Below are positions 30,771 to 41,957 of a DNA stretch of 64,000 nucleotides, piece by piece. The position numbers were made by a program, and so were the translations under genes. The DNA comes from Cucumis sativus (lineage: Eukaryota > Streptophyta > Magnoliopsida > Cucurbitales > Cucurbitaceae). Positions within the stretch are counted from its first letter, which is position 1. The number at the start of each line of letters is the position of its first letter. Below the pieces are notes generated by a model. It was not told the DNA's origin. It made no database searches and saw only the letters and a list, made by a program, of their open reading frames with translations. Location of the stretch: contig NC_026659.2 in NCBI RefSeq assembly GCF_000004075.3, forward strand, positions 558,001-622,000, in the 5' to 3' direction.

Positions 30771-33700
30771 CTAACGCTTCACCCATTGGAAGCTCTTTCT
30801 TGCTTTCGCCTTACCTGGCTTCTTTCTTTCTACGACACGTGCATCTCGAGTCAAGAAACCACCTACCAATCCAGAAAATTTGGTCAGTAAAAATACAAAA
30901 AAAAAATGCTGGTGTATCAGTTTCATCATAGCTAACCAAGAAAAAGTGTAATCGTTTCATCTTACTTGCTCGCAATGGAGGACGGAATTCGGGTTCCCAA
31001 TTCTGCAAGGCTCTGCTGATCCCCAGCTGAATAGCTCCAACTTGACCTGAAGATTTAGAGCATTCAGTGAGTTGAAAACACATACGAAGAGGATAGAGAG
31101 AAGGAAATTTGTATTTGAAACAGATGGAAGCAAAAACAGTTGACTTTCAATGACTTAGAGACGGGACAAAACTTCAGAAGAAGCATAAACATATAAACAG
31201 TAAGGTCGAAACTCTATTGCATCATTCCCAGTATAGTCAAAAGCATAAATGCTTCCATCCAACAATTAGACTGCGGTGCTGGCAGTAGTAGATCTTCTAT
31301 GATAATGCGATAAAAGAAGTATGCTACATCTGTCAGTTTTAATTAACATATGATAAGATGATCAGACGCCAATAGTAAAGGTGCGTATTAATGGAAATAG
31401 GTTAAAGGAGGCAGCACTTAGATTGTGAATTAGTTATAAACGACCTACTTTTATGTCCAAGTCATATAATGTAAGAGAGCTGTGATGCAAACAACGCGGA
31501 ACTTTATTATCCCATGTCCCCAAACGGGGCGAACGATGAGGAACTTATTGAATGGGAGTAAAAAAGAAAGTTTCTTCCGCGAACAGAGATACTCAGCTCT
31601 GGAAAAGAAGGGTGGGGCATCATTAAGACCACGAATTCTATTCTATGATGAAGCTCAAATTTATTTGAACCTTTATGGTAGGAGAAAAAATCAAAGAAGT
31701 TTAAGCACTCATTTCATGGCAACGAACTTAAGCACAGACTGAAGTCCCATAAACATTTATTGTTGTCTCAATCTTAACATGATCACTAACTTATGCATAT
31801 TCTATGTTTGAATAGCCGGGTTTAATCACGTGTGATGAAATGAAGTACTATACAATGAAACTGATAAGTTGCAAAGTAGTTGCAAGGAGAAAGAAATATT
31901 AAGAAAGCTTTTCGTAAAAGAGAGATAAGTACACAAATAAGACAAGGTGATAAGAAGTGTTAACCCACACAATGTCGGATAGTGAAAAGAAAATGGGCTA
32001 CAGCAAGCGGAACACAAAAACCATGAACACAAAATTTAAAAACAGACATATCTAAATCTAAAGACATAACGAGAAGTGTTAAATGTGAGCTTAAGCTTAC
32101 CCGTTGTACCACCTCCTTTAACAGTACATGAGACATCCCAAAGGCCTAATGTTTTGGTCTCAGCGAAAGGTTGAAGAAGAATAGCCCGACTATCAAGCAT
32201 TGGAAAATAGACATCAAATTCTTTGTCATTCACTACAAACTTGCCATTTCCGGGCTGAATCCATACACGAGCAATGCTGCATTTCCTTCTACCTGTGCCA
32301 TATGCTCTTCCTTTGTTGTCGACCTGTCTCACTCTTGCTTTTGCAACCTCTTCTTGTTTCTGGCGTTCAATTTCAGCTCTTGAGGATTTTCTTGTGTTTT
32401 TCTCATAACGCATATCCTCTATTTCAGTTAGAGGGGGCAACCCCTCAATCCCTTCCAAATCTTTCAAAGCCATCAAACTGTCTATCATATCATCCGTGAA
32501 TCCTGATGCAGCAATAAGATCTCCGAATGCTCGATTAGGACCTGCAGTTGTCATATTAAATTAATCAAATAATTGATTAAAAAAGTGAAATGTTACAGAA
32601 GTGCACCCAGGATCCATATTCCAAACCATCAACAAAGTTCTGTTTTTGTTTTTTTTTTTAAAAAAAAAAGGGACAAATTCACCCGACTGATACAAAAATA
32701 ATAGTTTATCATTATTAATATTATTATTATTATTTTGATGAGAAACAGAGATATATTCAACCAAAAATAAAAAACAAAACAAAACAAAGAACAATCTGAC
32801 GGCAAGGGGTTGAGATAACCCCTCCTAAAAACTTAGTTAAAGAGAGTATTTCTGTCGTTAATAACCATCGAAAGGATATAACCACACAAAAATTTGTAGT
32901 GATTTGTGTACACCAAGAAGAAATGTGTTGCACCAAATCCCAAAAGGAATGAAAGAAGGAGCATTTATCTTTAAAAACATTACTATTTCTTTCCTTCTAA
33001 AGACACCAAAGAAGGGAGCAAATTGCATATCTCCAAAGGACCGGAGATCTTCCCCCCTACCACCAAACACCTTTCCATCAAGCCCTTCTAAAATATTGCA
33101 TAAGGAAACCACATTTTAGCCTCAAACCGACAGTGAAGAATAATGTGAACCTCCTTTCTCAAGCTCATGGTTTCAGTTGCTGAAGGTGATATACCGATCC
33201 ATTTAGTTTTTCTTGATGAGCTGGTGCACCTTGATTTGGTAATTCATACAAATTCATCTTCTACTTCATTCAAAGATTTCTATGCTTAGAGCAGTTTTCG
33301 CAACTGGAAGGATCTAGCAAGTTTGTTTGTTAGTTCTCATTGCTCATTTTTATCGCTGTTCTTATCTCTTGTAGCCAGAATTTTGTTTCTTTACTTTTCA
33401 TTCTTTTTCTCCCTTTAGGAGTTTGTATCCTTGAACATTTTTCTTCCTTTTTTATTTATCAATGAAAAGTTTGTTTCTAGTTTAAAAAACAAGGTTGATC
33501 AAGCTTCTCATCTCTTCATCGAACAGTCAACTCCTAATCCCAAAGTCACACATTTGTAGTATCCCATTCCAACAATAGACAATGAAAACCTCTTTTTAAA
33601 TGGAAATAGCATAAATATCCAACAATCTTAGAGCTGAAGTTACTGTTTCGCTCATTCACACCCCTTATTTTCCCAAAATAGTACTCTCCCAATTTCCACA

Positions 33701-36566
33701 ATAACCACAAATGGGATGGTTAAAAGTCAATAGAACACTATTTCACCATATTAAAAATAATCATCCTTAGCAAATAAAGATAGTTGATATTTGATAATCA
33801 GTAAGAATATGGAAGCAGAGAGCAAACTCATCCACACAGATGCGTCAGGCTGCCAGCCAAGTAACATAACTATAACCATTTTGTTTTATTTTTGTTTTTT
33901 GTTTTTTGTTTCTCTTTTCTCTATTCTTGGACAGGAAACCCAAATTTGGATGGATATATGAAAAGTTAAAAACTAGAAATGGTAAACATATAAAAAAAAT
34001 CTCTAAAACCAAAACCAAGCGAACTGTAAACTGAAAAAGTTCAGAAAAGAAAGCATCCCAAGAAGAACTAATCAATGAATAGCTACGAAGCACTATGGAT
34101 AGAGTACTCTAGAAAAGCCACAAACTTTCACTAAATTAATGCTTTCCTCCAAGAAAACCAGCCCAGTTCTTTCAAAAAGTGCTTCTCAAATCAAAAACTT
34201 AACAATATTGACCCATAACACTCATCCCTGAAATTTCTGTCCCGTAATTGCTTGCAATAACAATAACAAAAGGGGTAGGTGATCTTCTCCAATCTCCAGC
34301 AATAAAACAAGGAGGAAAAAAACTAGGATTTCTTGGAGATTTTCTTGGAATTCTGTTGCTTGGAGCAAAACCTCGAGAAAAACCAACCAAGAGTCAACAT
34401 TTAAATTTGTTGAACTATTTAACCAGTATAAAGCTGAAACAAACGAATTTCCTAAGAAACTCACTCTAACATTCTCATTAAACGATTTAACTGGATTTCT
34501 CTTATACTAAACAAAACTATTTAGTTTAAAAATGAATTAAGACTAAAGGAGATATCTTTAAGGGTCTACAAGTACATTTAGCCCAAGAAGTGAAATCCAG
34601 TTAGAAGGATGAGCCCCAAATTTACTCATAATCTAAGAGAAATAGGTGCATAGACAATAATACAAGTTACTAACACAAGGTTTCTCAAAATCTATCTTGA
34701 AGATAACCCCTTCCTACATACAAGCCTTGTACTCATCAACTACCTCATTGACAATAAGGATTTTATTGATAAACAGTCAACCTATGATAAAACACTCAGA
34801 AACATTGTTAGGGAGGACAATCTAAACCTATCAAGAAATAGCTCAGCAATTACCTTATAAAAGCCGATGATAAGACTAACAAGTCTAATATCATTAGCTC
34901 TATATGCAATCACCTTTTAAGGGATAATGCAAATTAAGCTTTTGTTCAAGGATAACGTAAGGATTTCACACTTGGGAAACTCACTTAAAACTTCATCCAT
35001 ATCTTCCTTAATGAGCTCTCAATTTTCTTCAAAGAATGTCAATAGTGAAACAATGAAGGTCTACCGCACCACCACTCTCAAGACTAAGGATCGTCTTCCT
35101 AATTCCTCCATAGAGAAAGTGGCATCAATCCCTAATAAAATGCATCGTCAATCTAAACCTTCTAAAAACAGTTATTGATGACAAATCACTTTTTTGTTTG
35201 GTTTTCAACTATTGAAAGTATTTCTTGGTCAAGCATTTGCACCAAACTATTGTGTGCGCTTTTCACAAACAAAACAAATTTGGGAGAACCATGCTCTTAA
35301 CCACACCAAAAGCACTCCTAAGCGTAACTTAAGAAAAGATAAGATGTCCTCCTCAACTACTTCATCCCCAGCCACCACCTGACCATTCTCAGCCTCAAGG
35401 GAGGTAACGTCAGCCTTATTTCTCCTCAAGTTTGCAATTCATTGAAAGAGAAAATCTGTGAAAGAGGTGTAAAAGTCGCCCACTTTTTGGACTCACCACA
35501 CTACAGCCTTTTGTCTCAAAGATGCACCATTACTTATTTTGATTGAAAATACATTCCAATACACATCTATAAATTTAGAAATTTGAAAACCTTGTGTTTA
35601 CAATATTAAAGAGCGCAAGGGGCATATCAGCTAATATACATCATAGAAGAGTGACGAACCAATAAAATTAACGAATGACAATCCTTTAAACTACTACACA
35701 TGAAAAAATAAAGAGTTCAATGGCATCAAACCTACATTTTTTCCGTTCTCAAGCTAAACGCAAAAGCAATGAGTCAGACCATTATTATGAATTGTCAATC
35801 AGGATAGCCATCAAATAATCAAATAATCTGGAAGACACCAACACTTAACGAACCTAAATCCCCAAACGATACATACATATCCAAAATTAGTAACCCATTC
35901 AAATGTATTAATATGTTGAACTTGAAATATAGTCTTCCAAATCTAGGGGGAGAAAAACTTGCCTTTAAGAACGGCAGTGAGTTCCTGCTCCTCCTTTTCA
36001 AGCTTCATTGCATTCTCCTTTTCGAGCTTCCTTGCATCCTCACTGCTCTCAGTATCCACTTCCTTAAGCCCATCCCCAAATTCACCAATTTTGACTTCAC
36101 CCTCCTCAATGTTGAAGACATCACTCTTTTCTTCCTCTACCAGGCTCCACACGTCGAATTTTTTCTCCATAGGCCATTCATCATGAGAAACTCCATCTTT
36201 ATTTCCTTGAACTTCCTTCTCTAAGCTCGCAAAAAGATCCCCTTCCGCATCCTGATCCCCGCTCTTCGACGTCACCCATGAATCGTCCTTTCTTGGAGCA
36301 GAGTCTTCCTCCGCAATGCCGTCAAGGTTGTCAGCTTCCTGAGTGAACAATTGATCAAAATTTTCATCGTTTTCCTGTGAAATTTTCCAGATATTGCTCG
36401 TCGGTTGGTCTTTGCTTCCACTGTTATTATTGTTATTACTTCCATTATTATTGGTGGAGAAAAATCGGGGAAGGAGTTGAAAACTAGGAGTTTGAGCTGG
36501 TGGTTTAGTGGAAATCAAGGCGAGTAATCTGACATGAGAAGGTTTAGGAAGTAAACGGGAAAGCAT
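30771..36566 (-). CDS. RPS9: Mitochondrial small-subunit ribosomal protein S9 (uS9m)
   Basis: Four coding exons on the minus strand: 36566-35963, 32541-32101, 31046-30966 and 30862-30771; 405 aa. The N-terminus is Arg/Ser-rich without acids and carries RFFS|T near residue 35, typical of a mitochondrial presequence. A long acidic low-complexity linker follows. The last ~130 residues are the S9 domain, with [37 protein letters not shown] across an exon join, and the basic C-terminal tail [18 protein letters not shown] that in S9 proteins reaches the decoding centre. Intron 1 (32542-35962) is 3.4 kb and starts with GC, not GT: AAAG|GCAAGT. The only nearby GT would put a stop in frame, so GC-AG splicing is required. 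The intron is rich in LINE debris. The other introns are GT-AG. Confidence 0.92.
32700..33180 (-). mobile_element. LINE 3'-end fragment in RPS9 intron 1
   Basis: On the minus strand, bases about 32999-32860 read [20 protein letters not shown] and on, the ERN-x-x-F-x-D motif at the end of plant LINE reverse transcriptases. It is followed by a T-rich 3' UTR and, near 32745-32700, a TCATCAAAA end running into an ATA-type simple repeat. Upstream minus-strand sequence to about 33180 still looks related ([18 protein letters not shown]) but in a shifted frame. 5'-truncated and inactive; same strand as the host gene. Confidence 0.5.
33300..33492 (+). mobile_element. Possible LINE tail, opposite orientation, RPS9 intron 1
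   Basis: A T-rich stretch ending TTTATCAATGAAAAGTTTG and a short A run at 33485-33491. This resembles the CTCAATAAAAGCTCAGTTTC plus poly(A) end of the fragment at 16.4 kb. No coding motif is visible, so this rests on the tail alone. Confidence 0.3.
33493..35962. other. Remainder of RPS9 intron 1, unassigned
   Basis: About 2.5 kb of intronic DNA, less AT-rich than the desert at the left. An 83-codon plus-strand ORF (34927-35178) and a neighbouring 62-codon one (35194-35382) have mixed amino-acid content and could be fragments of a decayed element, but I recognise no motif. Confidence 0.35.
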
Positions 36567-37853
36567 TGTGAAACAGAAGATGGCTAGGATAGCAGAGAGA
36601 GGGCCGCAGCGCTGAGTATTTTGAGAGAGAGAAGAAGATTTTCGTGAGGTAGGGAAGACTACGAGCGAACACGAGTAGATCTAAATGGCGGAAATGAAAA
36701 GAGAAACGAGCAGTAACGACGGCGAGCAACGGTGGCGAGTGGCGGCGACGGCGACAGAGGTGGCTCTGAAAATGTGAAGATGCGGCATGAACGCTGGTGT
36801 GATGAGCGACGAGAATTTAGAAGGGTTTTTACCGAAACGAACCGTTTTGCGAAAAGGGAGAGACTAAGTTTTTTTTTCCTTTTTTCTTTTTTATGATTTA
36901 TGAAATCCTAACAATTCTATATTTATATTTAAAGAAGGTAAATTAGTAAGATTTAGTTAGTTGATAATTAAAAAAAATAGATTAGAAATATAAGATAAAA
37001 TTACTAAATAAATGTAAGAAAATTTGAAATATGAATAGGATTGAAAAAGTATAATGGTTGAATTATTTGGTAAATACTTTGAAGTTAGGTTTTATCTCAT
37101 TTTATGAGTTTTAAGAAGTTGGTAGATCAAAAATTCTTTTTTTAACATTAGTTATTTTAATCATTCATTTTTCTCTAATAATATTTTGAAATAGAAATAA
37201 TATTCTTTAGATGAATTTAAGTTGATTTTAAATTACCAAAATTTGTTTGACATCATAATAATTACAATTGAAAAATGTTCAATCTCTTAAAGATTATATA
37301 ATCATATACATATTTTTTCTAAATAAAATATTTTGAAAATGATTTTATACTTTATAATAATTTAAACTTTCGAGAGTATTGATCTCTTTTAGTTTTGCAT
37401 TTTAAAATGCGTTAAAAAAATGACATTGAAGAGTTTTATTTATTTATATTTTTAAGTAAAATGTAAGCTGACGATCAATTAATGTGTATAAACCGGAAGA
37501 CATATATATCAACGTTGAAATTTTATACAATAACGTAACGAATAAATTATTTTACATAAATAATTCGAATTAAATCTTTTAAAATTATATAACAGATAAC
37601 AATAATCTTAATATTTTATCCACGTATTTAATTACATTTTCTAAATTTAAATTTATAATGTTTGACATTGGAAACCACTTGATAACTTAAAAAGAAGTCT
37701 TAATTTTTTTTTAGAACAAATTCAATAAAAGTAATTTAAAAGATTAATTTTTAGAATATTTATGAAAAGATATTAGTGTTTTAAGGATATACTAAATTGA
37801 GAATAACCAGGACGACGTCGTTTCATATATACCAAATCTTTAAAGATACAAAA
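36567..37853. other. RPS9 5' flank and AT-rich spacer
   Basis: The first ~270 bases (to about 36840) are GC-richer and include the RPS9 5' leader and proximal promoter on the minus strand. The rest is AT-rich with no gene-like ORF or clear repeat up to the tRNA-Asp cluster. Confidence 0.5.
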
Positions 37854-37925
37854 CGCCGTTGCCGGGGATCGAACCCGGGTCACCCGCGTGACAGGCGGGA
37901 ATACTCACCACTATACTACAACGAC
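37854..37925 (-). tRNA. tRNA-Asp, anticodon GTC (copy 1)
   Basis: 72-base minus-strand cloverleaf. The acceptor stem GTCGTTG pairs with CAACGGC, discriminator G. The anticodon stem-loop is CGCCTGTCACGCG with GTC. The B box GGTTCGATCC is intact. A T4 run (minus strand, 37853-37850) follows directly as terminator. Confidence 0.96.
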
Positions 37926-38136
37926 TTCATGTTTAATCAAGTTAGTTTTTAGTTTAGATTCTTAAAATCTTTGAAATTACCAACAAAATTATTATCGCCG
38001 CTGCCGGGGATCGAACCCGGGTCACCCGCGTGACAGGCGGGAATACTCACCACTATACTACAACGACTTGATGTTCAGTTAAGTTATTTTTTATTTAGAT
38101 TCTTAAAAGCTTTGAAATTACCAACAAAAATATTAT
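37926..38136. repeat. Duplicated spacers between the tRNA-Asp copies
   Basis: The two spacers (37926-37995 and 38068-38136) are about 70 bases each and clearly alike, sharing TTTAGATTCTTAAAA and TTTGAAATTACCAACAAAA. Spacer and tRNA duplicated together as a unit of 141-142 bp. Confidence 0.85.
37996..38067 (-). tRNA. tRNA-Asp, anticodon GTC (copy 2)
   Basis: 72 bases, same as copy 1 except that the 3' acceptor strand reads CAGCGGC, turning one U-A pair into a tolerated G-U wobble. T4 at 37988-37985 on the minus strand. It starts 142 bp from copy 1. Confidence 0.95.
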
Positions 38137-38208
38137 CGCCGTTGCCGGGGATCGAACCCGGGTCACCCGCGTGACAGGCGGGAATACTTACCACTATACT
38201 ACAACGAC
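38137..38208 (-). tRNA. tRNA-Asp, anticodon GTC (copy 3)
   Basis: 72 bases. Identical to copy 1 except for one base in the D arm (GGTAAGTATTCC instead of GGTGAGTATTCC). T5 at 38130-38126 on the minus strand. It starts 141 bp from copy 2. Confidence 0.95.
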
Positions 38209-38962
38209 TCGCTTGATAGTGAGGTTTCAATCAAACTATTTTTCCACACCTAATCAACTTAAGTTGATGGGTGAAAGATTATCTATTGCATGGGGAGGGG
38301 ATAGCATATTAAATGTTCGTTGATCTAAAAGTTATATGTTGGTAAAATAAATATCTAGTTATATGTTGAAGAAACAAAGAGTTGTTTAGTTAGCTACCAA
38401 TGACAAAACCTAAATATTTTTATTAAGATTATTTTTTTTAACATCTCAAAACTTTATTGTTTGTTATCGATTGTTATTGCAATTCTCACACTAAAGAAAA
38501 AAAATAAGAGATACCAAAATAAGAATAAGTAAGAAGATTCTACACGTTTGGCTATTATGTAGCACTTGTTTGATAGTGTAAACACATACATATGATTTTC
38601 TTTGTAAGTTACGTGGCTTAGAGTATACTTTTGTGTTTTAGGGTTTTTAGAATTAAAAAATCAAATTTATGTGAGTGGTATTTTTAATTAAGATAAGGAC
38701 AGAAATGGAATTTCCAATAGAAGGCGATGCCCAAATAATGCGGGCCCACCGTAGTTTCGTATGGCTAAGATCCAATTTTCACGTGGTAAAAGCCTCCGCT
38801 ACGTGTCCCGTAGAACCAACCAGAACTCGTCACGTACATACTCTCACCCACAAATCCCTCACAGCCTGCCACATGTCTCGCTTTCCTCACCACACTCCTT
38901 AAGCTCTCATCTTCCGTTTCCTTCCTCACTTCTGAGTAAAAAGAAGGACAGAAGGAAAGAAA
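38209..38962 (+). promoter_or_regulatory. Spacer and ABRE-rich promoter of the DUF7733-like gene
   Basis: The first ~500 bases are AT-rich and featureless. From about 38735 the DNA becomes GC-richer and carries three ACGT elements: CACGTGG at 38780-38786 (G-box), ACGTGTC at 38801-38807 (fits the ABRE core ACGTGKC) and CACGTA at 38831-38836. They lie 130-180 bases before the ATG at 38963. Paired ACGT elements are the usual arrangement in ABA-responsive promoters. Confidence 0.5.
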
Positions 38963-40220
38963 ATGTCCGGTGGGGTGGGACCTATATGCGGTGACATAAG
39001 CCTTCCGAAGGAACAAGAAAGCATCCACAAAGAAGCATGGGACCCAAAGCAAGGCGGGGGCAGCGTTGGGCGGAGGAAGGCGGCGGCGTTTTTGAGTCTT
39101 CGGCAACTGAATGCGCTGGCGGTGGTGATTATATTTTCGGCAAGTGGGATGGTTTGTGCAGAAGATTTGGTGTTTGTGATGTTTTCGATTATGTATATGT
39201 ATTTCCTTTCAAGAGTGGCGTTTCCGAGGATAGGAGGCGCCGGAGATGCGGCGGTGTTTGGCCCGGAGAATAGGGTGCTCCGGCTTTATGTGTTATTTGC
39301 GGCCATGGTTGGGCTGTTTCTACCCGTAGCTTATATTCTTGAAGGGTTTTTTGAAGAAGATAAAGAAGGCATTAAAGCTGCTTCTCCACATGTCTTTCTT
39401 CTCGCTAGTCAGGTAAATTCTTTTTCAGTGACAGAATAGGATAGATTTTGCATGTTTGTAATTTTTTTTGGAAAATTTTACTGTATATATGTTATTTTTT
39501 TAATACTTGGGTCGATTATGAGCATCATCAATCTTACAAGTAAGGATGGTTAACTTAGATTTTTTTTAGTACAGCTGCCCACCAGATGAGCTAAGCTGTT
39601 GTTGTTGGCAGTGGTTATGTAGATTTAAGTTTAGTCTGTATGTTTTGCCTCGGAAAAGTATTAACTACGTTTTATTCTCTTAGTTTTGATTTAGTTTAAG
39701 CATAGGTTTCATATTTAGATACAGTTTGTTCTCTTACTTTCTTTTTTGTTTTCAACATCTTTTCTATATTTCTATATAATTTGTTTTGATAGTGTGTATG
39801 AAAACTCAATCATTTGATGTGTTTTAAGACGACGAATCAATCAATAATATTAATTAGAAAATAAATAAGACTATGCGCCGTGCAATACATGTTGAATATA
39901 ATCATTGTATAAAAATGTTGTTTTGACAGGTTTTCATGGAAGGCGTGGCGGCGAACGACAGTTTCTCGACGCCAATCCGTGTGTTTGTGCCCGTTTTCTA
40001 CAACTCGAGAAGGATCTTCACGCTGACGGAGTGGCTACGAAACGAGTTCGCCAAAGAAGACAAGGAGTACAGCGGGTCGGTGAGGAGGCTGATGGTGGGA
40101 AGAGCCCTTGCGGTGGCCAACATGGCGCTTTGGAGCTTCAATCTATTTGGGTTCTTATTGCCAGTGTATTTGCCAAGAGCTTTCAAGAGATATTATTCTC
40201 TCTACAAATCCAAAGATTGA
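38963..40220 (+). CDS. Plant membrane protein, DUF7733-like, function unknown
   Basis: Two exons, 38963-39412 and 39930-40220, GT-AG, phase 0; 246 aa. The N-terminal 45 residues are soluble (MSGGVGPICGDISLPKEQES), then four or so hydrophobic segments: ALAVVIIFSASGMVCA, LVFVMFSIMYMYFL, LYVLFAAMVGLFLPVAYIL, and near the C-terminus ALAVANMALWSFNLFGFLLP. Charged conserved-looking blocks lie between them (GPENRVLRLYV, TLTEWLRNEFAKEDKEYSG). The protein ends FKRYYSLYKSKD. I recall this layout as a plant-specific family of uncharacterised transmembrane proteins carrying a DUF7733 domain; the domain number is from memory. Upstream ACGT elements suggest stress or ABA response. Confidence 0.8.
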
Positions 40221-41957
40221 GAAATCTTTGGTTTTCTTTTTTGTTTATTGCCGATTACCCAACTTTGTTCTTCAAAATAATTATTGTGGAAGACAGACTT
40301 TTTTTAAAAAATTAAGGTAGCAACATGTTCTCTTCTAATTCATGGATATATATATAGGAGGTGAAGATCATAGAATAACCATTGAACTTTTATATTATTA
40401 TTATTAATTTTGACAATATGTGAGTTATGGACATTCCCATAGTATAAGAACTAAGAACTATACATTAGTTGAGATAATTGGCAAACTTTATAATAAATAT
40501 CGACTTTGATATATCAATTGAAAAATTCATTAATCTAACAAATTTAATAACCTTCTTTAAAGGGTGAGAGGATCTATAAAAGAATTTTGGTTCTATATAT
40601 GAAATGTAATTATTACGTAATTAAATTCTTATATTATGATATGATTCTTTTTATCTTTAGTTTTTTATTTTAAAGTTGATAGTATAAATTTTCTATGTTA
40701 ATTTGTTTTTAGTCCAAAGTTATTCAAATTATGAGGATTAAATTCTCAAACTTTTTTTTTATAATAGAAAACTAAAATGGTATCTTATTTTAATTGTTTT
40801 AAATATATGGTGATTTAGTTTGATTGAAATACATTTCGGTGCTAATTATATCAAATGGTCCATGATTTTTATGTAAGTTTTAATTTGTATTTTAAATTTG
40901 GTTGTTTGTCCTCCATGGATGTCTCCTACCATCCCTTACTTTCCTGTGAAGTTAAGAGTGTTAATTATAAAAAAAATTGACCTCCAATCTATGCTTTAAT
41001 TCCTTTAAATTAATTTAAAAGTCCCCATATAAAATTTGAGATATTATTTGACAAAATCTAAGGTAAAAGTATATTATAAATATAGATCTATTTGTGATAG
41101 GCTTAAATAGTTAGCCGTCTATTATGACCTTCAAATCTCTTGTAAATCTCTTTTTAAGCACATAAGGTGACTCTTATCAATAATTAAATTAACCTATGAT
41201 GGTTACATTAACCAAGTATTATTAAAAATAGTTGTCACATCAAAGTCTGTGATTTAATCCCCTAATCCCCCATTCCAAGAAATCAAATTTATAAATTTAT
41301 GAGTAAGTTAAATATATGTGTTAGTGGCTAAGATAGTGAGAAGTGCTCATCTCTAAGACAATTATGTACAAACACAAGTGACGATTACTAAAAGAATAAA
41401 GAATCAAATGACCATCTTCTCTTGAATTATCACCAAAACCGCTTCACTATTGAATAACAAAATTGGGGGTTACAAACAAATGGAAAGAATTAAGATTACC
41501 ATTTTTATGCAACGGACATTAATTTCAACCATAATACATTTTAGCCAAAATAATGCTGGCTCAAGTTACAAACAAACAAAATGGAAAAAACCAAAAAAAG
41601 AAAAAGAAAAAAAGGCTCAAGAAAAAGGGATGAACCAATTATGCTCTCAGCGATACAGCGCCAGTTTTTCCTCTCCTCGCTCGCTCCCATTCCTTTTATG
41701 ACTCTCTTTCATTTCTCTGCCATACAAAATCTCACAAAACAAAAATTTGCATCCTCCTCACGTAACAATGCTTATAGATCTTCCCATTGACCATTTACAC
41801 TGAAATCCTGCAAACTCTTGCTTCCTTCCAAGTTTCCAACAGTAGCTTTCTCCCAGAATCTGGCTTCATTCAAATCGACTGAGCTACCGTATTCATGTAC
41901 TGGAAAGCAGAGATCTTCTCTAACTGGCACTACCTCTGAACACCGACAGGAAGACTA
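40221..41957. other. Convergent intergenic region
   Basis: Shared 3' flank of the DUF7733-like gene (plus) and ASK21 (minus). AT-rich up to about 41300, then mixed composition likely to include the ASK21 3' UTR (about 41600-41957, minus). No recognisable coding or repeat element. Confidence 0.5.

Noticed and set aside
35951-35962. GT donor just after the RPS9 exon 1 end
   Set aside because: Using it would place a stop immediately after the join to exon 2; the GC donor keeps the S9 protein in frame.
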